Shown: positions 1-5,326 of the stretch, piece after piece
Layout: each line of letters opens with the position of its first letter
Numbering within the stretch: the stretch's first letter is position 1
NCBI GenBank assembly: GCA_024644775.1
Contig: JAHEHB010000362.1
Location: 1 to 5,679, forward strand
DNA from: Deltaproteobacteria bacterium
GTDB taxonomy: Bacteria > Desulfobacterota > Desulfobacteria > Desulfobacterales > SURF-15
Direction: 5' to 3'
DNA length: 5,679 nucleotides
Program-made: the position numbers and the translations under genes
The notes under the pieces: model-generated
Told to the model about the DNA's origin: nothing
Databases searched by the model: none
Seen by the model: only the letters and a program-made list of their open reading frames with translations

Positions 1-273
1 TTTAATTCTATAACGCTAAGCGTCCATGGTTTTCGAGCGAATATGGAGACGGTAAAATATTCGATCATCGTGCTGACCAATACGCTGGCAACGGTTTTAA
101 CCCTTGGTTTGTTTCATCCATGGGCCAGGATCCGCGCCATGAAATACAAAGTCGAACACCTGTCGTTTATCCCGAAGGGTGATGTCGATAGTTTTGTCGC
201 CGCCGAACAGAAGCAAACCAGCGCGTTGGGGGCAGAAGTTTCGGATATTATGGATTTCGATTTTGGCTTATGA
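1..273 (+). CDS. YjgN/DUF898 family membrane protein, 3' end only
   Basis: The frame is open from the left edge, so the start codon lies outside the window; the ATG at 43 is internal. The 90 visible residues match the C-terminal part of the DUF898 (YjgN) family: a hydrophobic segment containing N-T-L-A-T-V-L-T-L-G-L-F-H-P-W-A, then a basic R-I-R-A-M-K-Y stretch, and the characteristic acidic-aromatic tail ending D-F-D-F-G-L. Family members are polytopic inner-membrane proteins of unknown biochemical function. The stop codon overlaps the ATG of the next gene by ATGA, and DUF898 genes are often followed by an M48 peptidase gene. The two products therefore probably work together in the envelope (inference). 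Family assignment is confident; function is unknown. Confidence 0.85.
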   Translation, partial: FNSITLSVHGFRANMETVKYSIIVLTNTLATVLTLGLFHPWARIRAMKYKVEHLSFIPKGDVDSFVAAEQKQTSALGAEVSDIMDFDFGL

Positions 274-1310
274 TTTCGATTAAAGGATACTGGTATGACG
301 GCGTTACTTCCCAACAAATACGGGCGGTTATTCAAGTATTTGACAATGGCGCTGTGCGCATCGAACAGCTTGAAAACGGTAAAACGCTTTTCGCTACATC
401 CTCATTCAACACGAAGGTATCCCCTCGACTTGCGAGCACGCCACGATATTTTACATTTACCGGTGGTGCGACATTTGAAACCGAAGATAATGATGCGGTG
501 GATACTCTGTTAAACCGCTTTCAGCGACATCGCTTATTTCAATTCATACATCGTTTAGAATCATACAAACGCTATATTTTTCTAAGCACCATTGCTCTGA
601 TCGTTTTGGCTTTCTTTTATGTCAAGTACGGTGTACCCGCCGCCGCCAGAATAATCGCGCCAAAGCTGCCGACCTCAATTTACCAATATGCGGATGACCA
701 AACCCTGAAAGTTTTGGATAAAACCGTCTTAGGTTCTTCCCAGCTGGAGCCTTCGAGTGAGAACCGCATACGAAATCATTTCGAAACAGTCATTGCAAAC
801 CACTCTCAATTTCACATTAAAATTCTATTCCGAAAGGGGGATAAAAAGATCGGCGCCAATGCATTTGCGCTACCTCACGGCACCATTATATTTACCGACG
901 AAATAGTGGAGATTTCAAGAAACGATGATGAACTGTTGGCAATCCTGGTGCACGAAGTGGGTCATGTCATTCATCGCCATGCCATGCGGACCATGATACA
1001 GGACTCCTTACTCGCTTTTGCACTTATGGCTGTTACCGGTGATGCTTCAGGAACTTCAGAGCTTTTTCTTGGCTTGCCCGTGATCTTAACAGAACTGGCA
1101 TACTCACGGGAGTTTGAACGGGAAGCCGATCGGTATGCTCTAAAGTATCTTAAATCTCATCAAATTCCCCCAACACACTTTGCGAATTTTCTTCGCAGAA
1201 TTGAAGAAAAGAAAAATTCTCAACATCACTCATCTGAGGATGGTTGGATAAATTACCTGTCCACTCATCCAAATACCGAGGAACGATTGAAGAAATTTGA
1301 GCAAAAATAA
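270..1310 (+). CDS. Membrane-anchored M48 family zinc metallopeptidase with N-terminal DUF7092-like domain
   Basis: The 346-residue protein begins with a small beta-rich domain (about 1-85; G-Y-W-Y-D-G and P-R-Y motifs) resembling DUF7092 of this M48 subgroup. One transmembrane helix follows at about 102-120. The peptidase domain has the zinc motif H228-E-V-G-H232, with E229 as catalytic base. The likely third ligand is E283 in the ExxxD motif E-R-E-A-D (283-287). A C-terminal S-T-H-P-N-T-E-E-R motif (331-339) is typical of M48 enzymes. The family acts in proteolysis or quality control of envelope proteins; the substrate here is unknown. The start is set by the ATGA overlap with the DUF898 gene, and the weak ribosome site suggests coupled translation. 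The last few codons and the TAA stop reach the broken end of the URO-D gene, so the extreme C-terminus may be altered, though it looks near natural length. Confidence 0.92.
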   Translation: MISIKGYWYDGVTSQQIRAVIQVFDNGAVRIEQLENGKTLFATSSFNTKVSPRLASTPRYFTFTGGATFETEDNDAVDTLLNRFQRHRLFQFIHRLESYKRYIFLSTIALIVLAFFYVKYGVPAAARIIAPKLPTSIYQYADDQTLKVLDKTVLGSSQLEPSSENRIRNHFETVIANHSQFHIKILFRKGDKKIGANAFALPHGTIIFTDEIVEISRNDDELLAILVHEVGHVIHRHAMRTMIQDSLLAFALMAVTGDASGTSELFLGLPVILTELAYSREFEREADRYALKYLKSHQIPPTHFANFLRRIEEKKNSQHHSSEDGWINYLSTHPNTEERLKKFEQK

Positions 1311-1749
1311 AATCCTCGTACCCCATGCTGTTGTACACATTGCTAATCCCCAGTCGCAAGCCAACGACCGCAGCATAATCTCCCTTTTGTTTCAGCAGCG
1401 CGTCTGCATTTTCATAAAATGCGTCATCTTGGGGATCGGGTAACCATTCTTTCAGTGCCTCCAGATCCTCCCATGATTTCAGCCAGCCTTCTCGAATCAT
1501 TTCCAGATCCCCCCGCATCTCTTTTTCTGCGTAAATCGGAGGACGAAAGTCATAGGTGATATTGTCCAAACAGAGTTTCTCGTGGATTTCAACGGCAAAT
1601 CGTGCTCCCTTGATGGGCGGCACCTCTCGCCCGAGAATCTTATTCGCCAGGCTCGAATGAACATAACTTTCCACCCATGGCACTCGATCGGGTTGCCCAC
1701 CCTTCAGGGCGGTCAACACCCTTTCTCGTGAGGTCATCTTATTGGCCAT
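1150..1749 (-). pseudogene. 3'-truncated URO-D family (methyltransferase-like) gene
   Basis: The ATG at 1749 is preceded by GAGGAG at a 7-nt spacing, so the 5' end is well formed. The N-terminus (T-S-R-E-R-V-L-T-A-L-K-G-G-Q-P-D-R-V-P-W, residues 6-25) is the usual opening of URO-D superfamily proteins related to corrinoid methyltransferases such as MtaA/CmuA. The R-Q-A-G-R motif of true HemE is absent, so heme synthesis is unlikely. Family-like sequence continues to about residue 150 (S-M-G-Y-E-D-F-I-F-A). The remaining 49 residues are simply the antisense of the M48 gene and do not look like protein. Members are normally about 340-380 residues, so roughly half is missing. The frame stays open to 1150, so a 199-residue product could be made, but it would lack much of the barrel and is probably inactive. 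It is the third gene of the leftward operon, 41 bp after the dehydrogenase. Confidence 0.75.
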
Positions 1750-1770
1750 ACCCTGTCTCCTCTATTCTAT

Positions 1771-1799
1771 AGAAAAAGAAGCCGGTTTCGTTATCCGGC
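1771..1799 (-). terminator. Candidate intrinsic terminator/attenuator between dehydrogenase and URO-D genes
   Basis: On the - strand, GCCGG (1799-1795) and CCGGC (1785-1781) can form an all-GC 5-bp stem with a 9-nt loop, followed at once by TTCTTTTTCT (1780-1771). The hairpin starts just before the dehydrogenase stop codon (1793-1791). The short stem makes this a weak or partial terminator, which would lower expression of the following URO-D gene. Confidence 0.4.
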
Positions 1800-2840
1800 C
1801 CCAAACGTTCTCCGAAAACGCTTCAGTTTTTCCTGCCAGGATTCGTTATCAAGAATCTCTTTATTCACAATACCCACCGGTGCCTTACCATGCATGACAT
1901 TCAAGACAGCGTTCACATCAGCAGCGCCGATCCCACCGAAGCATTGATCCGTCCAGCACAAGGCATGCGGGGTGACGATTACATTATCGAGTTTCAGAAT
2001 CGGATCATCGGCAGCGGTCGGTTCCTCGGCAAATACATCCAGGCCGGCGCCGGCAATGCGACCTTCGGTTAGTACCTCGGTGAGTGCCTTCTGGTCCACG
2101 ATGGGCCCACGAGCCGTATTGATGAGATAGGCTGTTGGTTTCATCAGTGAAAGCTTTTCTGCGGACACAATATTTCTCGTACTATCATTCAGGGGGCAGT
2201 TTACAGTCAGGATGTCCGATTCTTTGAAGATCTCATCGAGCGTCACCAATTGAACCTCTAACAATCTCAGGATCTCCGGATCTACGTAGGGGTCATAGGC
2301 AATAAATTTCATGTCAAACGGTTTTGCCAGGCGGAACATCTCCGCGCCAATATTACCGATACCTATGGATCCTAACGTTTTGCCTACCAGGCCAACCCCC
2401 ATATACTCGCTCTTTTTCGCCCACCCGTCTGGCCCCTGTCGCGTGATGCGATCTTTCTGCATAAGTTGACCGGTCAGGGCGAGCATCAACGTTATAATTG
2501 CCGCTGCCACAGGCCGACGTACCCCGTCTGGAGTCGTCACCAGCGCCACGTTGTGATCTGTACACGCTTCCACGTCAACCGTGTCAAATCCGACGCCAAA
2601 GCGGGCAATAATACTTAGTTTTCCGTCGGCGGGAAAGCTTTCGCTTTGAAAACGGGCAGAAAGCAAGATCAACGCATCGAATCCGGCCATATCTTCCGCC
2701 GAAATCACCTTTTTTTTCGGCAGGTAGGTAAATTCGACGTTTGGATCCTGTTCCAGCGGCGAAAGATCAAAATTTGGATAAGCGGGTGAACCATCCGGCG
2801 TTAAGAAATCCCCGCTGAGCGCCACACGAAATGTGTCCAT
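1791..2840 (-). CDS. D-2-hydroxyacid dehydrogenase (phosphoglycerate dehydrogenase-like), NAD-dependent
   Basis: The 349-residue cytoplasmic enzyme should reduce a 2-keto acid to a D-2-hydroxyacid, or the reverse, with NAD(H). Visible features are the Rossmann motif G160-I-G-N-I-G165, D183 at the end of beta-2 (consistent with NAD rather than NADP preference), and the catalytic set R244 (N-T-A-R-G), E273 (F-A-E-E-P) and H292 (T-P-H). The substrate-domain loop R-F-G-V-G-F-D (80-86) is also typical. The start at 2840 is chosen because GGAGG lies 7 nt upstream; the in-frame ATG further out at 2894 would overlap the aldolase gene. It begins 13 bp after the aldolase stop, so the two are co-transcribed. 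The family includes SerA, glycerate/hydroxypyruvate reductases and others. There is no C-terminal ACT domain, so it is not a feedback-regulated serine-pathway SerA. In this operon a role in reducing a product of the aldolase is plausible (inference). Confidence 0.9.
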   Translation of the reverse strand: MDTFRVALSGDFLTPDGSPAYPNFDLSPLEQDPNVEFTYLPKKKVISAEDMAGFDALILLSARFQSESFPADGKLSIIARFGVGFDTVDVEACTDHNVALVTTPDGVRRPVAAAIITLMLALTGQLMQKDRITRQGPDGWAKKSEYMGVGLVGKTLGSIGIGNIGAEMFRLAKPFDMKFIAYDPYVDPEILRLLEVQLVTLDEIFKESDILTVNCPLNDSTRNIVSAEKLSLMKPTAYLINTARGPIVDQKALTEVLTEGRIAGAGLDVFAEEPTAADDPILKLDNVIVTPHALCWTDQCFGGIGAADVNAVLNVMHGKAPVGIVNKEILDNESWQEKLKRFRRTFGAG

Positions 2841-2853
2841 AATTTCCCCTCCA

Positions 2854-3642
2854 TTAATCCGAAATTGTTTTACACTTGGCCCGTAAGGCATCAACGCCGT
2901 CAGCCAGAACCTGCTGAAGCAACCGGATATCGCTTGAGTATACGATCATATGAAATCCTTTTTCAAACAGCACGGCCCCCTGTTCAACATCCGGTACAAG
3001 TCTTCCGAGGGCCTTGTTGTTGCGCGTGCCAGCTTCAGCCACACGATCCGCTGCCTTTTGAAAATCCGGATGATCGAATTGTCCGGGAATACCGAGAGAA
3101 CAACTCAAGTCAAAATGGCCGATCCAAAGACAGTCGACCCCATCCACGGCTGCAATTTCGTCGATGTTTTCGATTGCCTCGGCGGTTTCAATGAGCGCCA
3201 CCAGACAGGTTTTTTCATTGGCGGCAGCCAGTTTTTCCTTCACCGAACCGGTCCGATAGTCGTCGTGGGCCATACCAAGGGCAACGCCCCGCTCTCCTGC
3301 GGGAACATATTTCATATAACCGAGGATTTTCCGGGCCTCTTCCGCCGTGTTTAGCATGGGTGGCATGATACCCTGGGCACCGACATCGCAGGCTCGTGCA
3401 ATATGGTGATAGTTTTGGGAAGGGGGGCGCACAAGGCTTGCAACACCGGCATCATGAAACCACCGAAGGGTGCATTTTACCGTCTCATAACCCAGTGCCG
3501 CATGCTCCATATCCACGAATGCAAAATCGCATCCGGCAGATTTGACAATGTGCCCGATGCCGGGAGTCGTGAACTCGCTAATAAAAATCCCGACGCTTAG
3601 ATCCCGGCTTTCCAATAACTTGCGAAAAGATGGTGATGTCAT
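2854..3642 (-). CDS. HpcH/HpaI family class II aldolase (2-keto-3-deoxy acid aldolase type)
   Basis: The 262-residue protein matches the length of HpcH/HpaI aldolases, metal-dependent cytoplasmic enzymes that cleave 2-keto acids, usually releasing pyruvate. The expected active-site residues are present: H47 in D-M-E-H, R72 in V-R-P-P, and metal ligands E152 (I-E-T) and D178 (F-D-L-S). G-A-Q-G-I-M-P-P (88-95) and Y-V-P-A-G-E-R-G-V (112-120) are family signatures. The segment W-I-G-H-F-D-L-S has H where many members have P; this may mark a subfamily rather than damage. The start at 3642 is chosen because the AAGGAGG ribosome site lies 11 nt upstream; a longer frame from 3735 would translate that site as K-E-G. 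It is the first gene of the leftward operon, just upstream of the dehydrogenase. Related enzymes act on deoxy-rhamnonate, deoxyglucarate or hydroxy-heptenedioate, and the substrate here cannot be told. Confidence 0.92.
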   Translation of the reverse strand: MTSPSFRKLLESRDLSVGIFISEFTTPGIGHIVKSAGCDFAFVDMEHAALGYETVKCTLRWFHDAGVASLVRPPSQNYHHIARACDVGAQGIMPPMLNTAEEARKILGYMKYVPAGERGVALGMAHDDYRTGSVKEKLAAANEKTCLVALIETAEAIENIDEIAAVDGVDCLWIGHFDLSCSLGIPGQFDHPDFQKAADRVAEAGTRNNKALGRLVPDVEQGAVLFEKGFHMIVYSSDIRLLQQVLADGVDALRAKCKTISD

Positions 3643-3694
3643 TTTCAGTTTTCCCTCCTTTGTAACGATAACCATCGTATTTTGGATCTGTTGA

Positions 3695-3716
3695 GAAACG
3701 ATTTTTAAATCGCTTC
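3695..3716. promoter_or_regulatory. Near-perfect 22-bp inverted repeat, candidate operator of the aldolase operon
   Basis: The left arm GAAACGATTT (3695-3704) and right arm AAATCGCTTC (3707-3716) are inverted copies matching at 9 of 10 positions around a TT centre. The repeat lies 53 bp before the aldolase start and downstream of the likely promoter. Size and symmetry suit a dimeric repressor such as a GntR or LacI type protein, but no regulator gene is in the window. A smaller repeat, ACGAT-AACC-ATCGT (3665-3678), lies closer to the gene and shares the CGAT core. Confidence 0.45.
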
Positions 3717-3745
3717 GAGTGAATCGCGGCAACAAAAATCTTCTT

Positions 3746-3775
3746 CACATAGGAAGAAATGTTGATATTTGTCAA
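3746..3775 (-). promoter_or_regulatory. Candidate sigma70-type promoter for the aldolase operon
   Basis: Reading leftward, a consensus -35 box TTGACA (3775-3770) is followed after 18 bp by TATGTG (3751-3746), a weak -10 box. Transcription would start near 3740, about 100 nt before the aldolase ATG, so the 22-bp inverted repeat would lie in the leader. The -35 match is exact; the -10 match is only partial. Confidence 0.35.
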
Positions 3776-3840
3776 GCAGATTAATATACTTTGAAGATTG
3801 ACATTCAAACGCCCGTCGTTACCTTTTTAAATGAGAACGT

Positions 3841-3849
3841 TGCTATAAG
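3841..3849 (+). promoter_or_regulatory. Candidate extended -10 promoter for the small cysteine peptide gene
   Basis: TGCTATAAG has the TGn extension and a five-of-six -10 match, 48 bp before the ATG at 3897. No good -35 box sits at the proper spacing, which an extended -10 site can tolerate. It points away from the aldolase operon, so the 254-bp gap 3643-3896 would hold divergent promoters. Confidence 0.3.
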
Positions 3850-3896
3850 ATGCTGTTAACCCTGTCTAACAAAAACCGTATAATATCGGAGTTAAG

Positions 3897-4097
3897 ATGG
3901 CTGAAATAGTGATTGTATTTGGGATCGGTTTTGTTGCGTTTGCATTTTTTATATCTGTCTTTATGCTAAAGAACAAATCGGAAGACCGCACACACTCAAC
4001 AGGGTGCCGCGCAAACACTGATTCAAACAAAAAAATAGGGTGTTCAAATTGCTCTGAACCCATTCATCGATCGTTAAAAGAAAGGCAACTCTCTTGA
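3897..4097 (+). CDS. Small single-pass membrane protein with three cysteines, possibly NqrM-like (DUF539)
   Basis: The 66-residue frame starts at an ATG with GGAG 5 nt upstream. Residues 3-24 form one hydrophobic helix. A short polar tail carries C37 (in T-G-C) and C49-S-N-C52. A short N-terminal helix followed by a Gly/Ser-Cys and a later Cys-x-x-Cys is the plan of NqrM, the small membrane protein needed to mature the Na+-translocating NADH:quinone reductase, probably by iron delivery. The full S-C-G-G motif of NqrM is not present and no nqr genes are in the window, so this is only a resemblance. The topology would place the cysteines just past the membrane. It is transcribed away from the aldolase operon and converges on the acetyltransferase gene. 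A real gene is likely given the ribosome site and composition; identity is uncertain. Confidence 0.55.
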   Translation: MAEIVIVFGIGFVAFAFFISVFMLKNKSEDRTHSTGCRANTDSNKKIGCSNCSEPIHRSLKERQLS

Positions 4098-4152
4098 ATC
4101 GCCTCCACCGATTTCAAATCAATGGCACTAACTTAAGAATTGGTTATATTTC

Positions 4153-4226
4153 TGTGGGATCCCGCTCCCGGGAGATTAAGACTCCAGACCGAGTTCTCTT
4201 CGTGGCTGGAAGCCACTCCCACGAGG
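4153..4226. repeat. Pair of inverted REP-like hairpins (BIME-like element)
   Basis: On the + strand, GTGGGA (4154-4159) is followed by a hairpin with stem TCCCG/CGGGA (4160-4164 with 4169-4173); the overlapping CTCCCGGGAG (4165-4174) is a perfect palindrome. On the - strand, the same head GTGGGA (4222-4217) is followed by a hairpin with stem GTGGCT/AGCCAC and a 3-nt loop (4216-4202). Two hairpins with the same head in opposite orientation, placed between the 3' ends of convergent genes, are the layout of REP/BIME elements. The GTGGGA head recalls REPs of Pseudomonas. Copies elsewhere in the genome cannot be seen from here. Confidence 0.55.
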
Positions 4227-4277
4227 AGTTGATGTTACGTTAATGACATTGGGTTTTGATATCGTTTTTTCCTGTTT

Positions 4278-4760
4278 TCAAAGCAACAATTCCCAGTAGC
4301 CCACATCGATCCATTTACCGAACTTCTGCCCCACTTCCTTGAAATGGGCGACCTTTTCAAATCCCAACTTCTCGTGTAAGGCAATACTGGCATCGTTTGG
4401 CAGCGCGATGCCACCCATGACTGTGTGAAACGACAGTTTTCTCAGCTCTTGAATGAGGCGCTCGTAAACCTTAAAACCAATTTTTCTGCCCATACAATCA
4501 GGATCTACATATACCGTTCCTTCAACCGCAAACCGGTACGCCGATCTTGCTTTCCAACGCGAAGCATGGGCATATCCGACAATCTTTCCCTTGTCTTCAT
4601 AAACAAACCAAGGAAAATCCTTTGCAATATTCTCAATTCTTCGAGCGATTTCACCGGTACCGACCGGTTGTTCTTCAAACGTGACAATCGATTTTGCGAC
4701 ATAGTAATTATATAGGTTACAGATGTCTTCAACGTCTTTCGTACGAACCCTTCGAATCAT
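4278..4760 (-). CDS. GNAT N-acetyltransferase, phosphinothricin acetyltransferase-like (Pat/Bar/MnaT group)
   Basis: The 160-residue protein closely follows the phosphinothricin N-acetyltransferase group: L-Y-N-Y-Y-V (16-21), T-F-E-E-Q-P-V (27-33), P-W-F-V (50-53), G-Y-A (62-64), A-Y-R-F-A-V-E (74-80), L-P-N-D-A-S-I-A-L-H-E-K-L-G-F (120-134) and G-K-W-I-D-V-G-Y-W (148-156). E80 and H129 correspond to residues considered catalytic in Bar. Such enzymes transfer acetyl from acetyl-CoA to the amino group of phosphinothricin, methionine sulfoximine or similar amino acids; many chromosomal copies serve general detoxification. The acetyl-CoA loop is odd: M90-G-R-K93-I-G95 replaces the usual R/Q-G-x-G-I-G, so one conserved glycine is lysine. 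The start at 4760 has a weak G-rich ribosome site 7 nt upstream. The gene stands alone, convergent with the small cysteine peptide gene. Confidence 0.9.
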   Translation of the reverse strand: MIRRVRTKDVEDICNLYNYYVAKSIVTFEEQPVGTGEIARRIENIAKDFPWFVYEDKGKIVGYAHASRWKARSAYRFAVEGTVYVDPDCMGRKIGFKVYERLIQELRKLSFHTVMGGIALPNDASIALHEKLGFEKVAHFKEVGQKFGKWIDVGYWELLL

Positions 4761-4795
4761 AGAATGGCCCCCGCATTGTCCAATCGTAGATTGTG

Positions 4796-4824
4796 AATTT
4801 ATCTTGTTTGTCGGTCTTTAGCAA
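4796..4824 (-). promoter_or_regulatory. Candidate promoter for the acetyltransferase gene
   Basis: Reading leftward, TTGCTA (4824-4819) and TAAATT (4801-4796) each match the -35 and -10 consensus at four of six positions with a 17-bp spacer. The site lies 36 bp before the acetyltransferase ATG, giving a short leader. The match is modest. Confidence 0.3.
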
Positions 4825-5120
4825 CTCAGCAGTAAAGATCCAGGTCCGGAGAGCCCGGCTTTGGTCCACCCCGGAGGGTTGATATGCATGGTAACGTTTA
4901 CCAGCAGTGATAAGGTTTCAGGTTTCGGGTGTCAGCAACTGAATTCGACCCGCTGTATCGCAGTCGCTCATGAAATGGGCAATTTTTCACCGGGGTCGGT
5001 CTTCAGTTTCTACCAAATTGGTGCTCATGATTCAGGATTCGGTATTTACTGAAATCTGACACCCGATCCGCGCGGAAAACCATGAACAGATTTGATCTAT
5101 GGCAGAGCTGATCATATCTG

Positions 5121-5152
5121 ACCCGGCCTTGAAGGCCAGGTTTTCGATTTTT
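5121..5152 (+). terminator. Rho-independent terminator, + strand
   Basis: GGCCT (5125-5129) pairs with AGGCC (5133-5137) around a 3-nt loop. The stem extends through one C-A mismatch to ACC/GGT (5121-5123 with 5139-5141). The hairpin is followed by TTTTCGATTTTT. The T-rich tail is only on the right side, so it stops rightward transcription. No coding gene precedes it on this strand, so it would end an unseen RNA or act as an attenuator before the SDR gene. Confidence 0.6.
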
Positions 5153-5248
5153 AATAAAATAATCGTTATCAAACCGCCATCGCCGCCGGACACGAAGGAT
5201 CGGTTCACAGTCAGGGCCATGCAAACCTGTCGAAGGGGGAAAATGGAC

Positions 5249-5277
5249 TTGATTTTTACCGCTTTTCACTCTATTTC
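5249..5277 (+). promoter_or_regulatory. Weak candidate promoter for the SDR gene
   Basis: TTGATT (5249-5254) and TATTTC (5272-5277) are spaced by 17 bp, about 50 bp before the SDR start. The -10 match is poor, so this is only a tentative site. It lies after the upstream terminator, which would let the SDR gene be transcribed independently. Confidence 0.25.
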
Positions 5278-5326
5278 GATCTTCAAACAATTTTTCAACA
5301 AATTATGTTTTTTAAGGAGAAAAAAT

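Larger units (their letters stand above)
4761..5326. other. 566-bp intergenic region without a convincing gene, rich in inverted repeats
   Basis: The open frames here lack ribosome sites, use poor start codons or read as random sequence. Visible structure includes TGGTAA-CGT-TTACCA (4889-4903), a compact palindrome. An 11-bp perfect inverted pair, TCGGGTGTCAG (4925-4935) and CTGACACCCGA (5056-5066), encloses a second pair CGACCC/GGGTCG (4946-4951 with 4993-4998). A + strand intrinsic terminator lies further right. Together these could be an untranslated RNA or SDR leader, or the remains of a lost gene. No known riboswitch is recognised. Confidence 0.4.

Noticed and set aside
1150..1749. URO-D gene as a HemE uroporphyrinogen decarboxylase
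   Set aside because: The HemE R-Q-A-G-R substrate motif is missing and the gene is truncated; it belongs to the wider methyltransferase-like superfamily.
2841..2894. Longer start of the dehydrogenase (ATG at 2894)
   Set aside because: It would overlap the aldolase 3' end and translate the GGAGG ribosome site; the ATG at 2840 sits 7 nt after that site and gives a normal family N-terminus.
2865..3354. Two long + strand frames across the aldolase gene
   Set aside because: They are antisense shadows of a gene with clear catalytic motifs and have no ribosome sites.
3699..3712. The 3695-3716 repeat as an intrinsic terminator
   Set aside because: The inner stem is AT-rich with a 2-nt centre and no T-run follows on either strand at the right distance, so an operator is more likely.
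3643..3735. Longer start of the aldolase (ATG at 3735 or 3675)
   Set aside because: The extra residues include the AAGGAGG ribosome site read as K-E-G and do not resemble the family; the inverted repeat also lies in this stretch.
4425..4715. 96-codon + strand frame inside the acetyltransferase gene
   Set aside because: It is antisense to a well-supported GNAT gene and has no family resemblance.
4861..5052. 63-codon + strand frame starting with TTG
   Set aside because: It has no ribosome site at proper spacing, a rare start codon, no family resemblance, and crosses several inverted repeats.
5003..5290. 95-codon - strand frame opposite the SDR leader
   Set aside because: It crosses the intrinsic terminator, has no ribosome site, and its product reads as random arginine-rich sequence; the overlapping 62-codon frame is no better.
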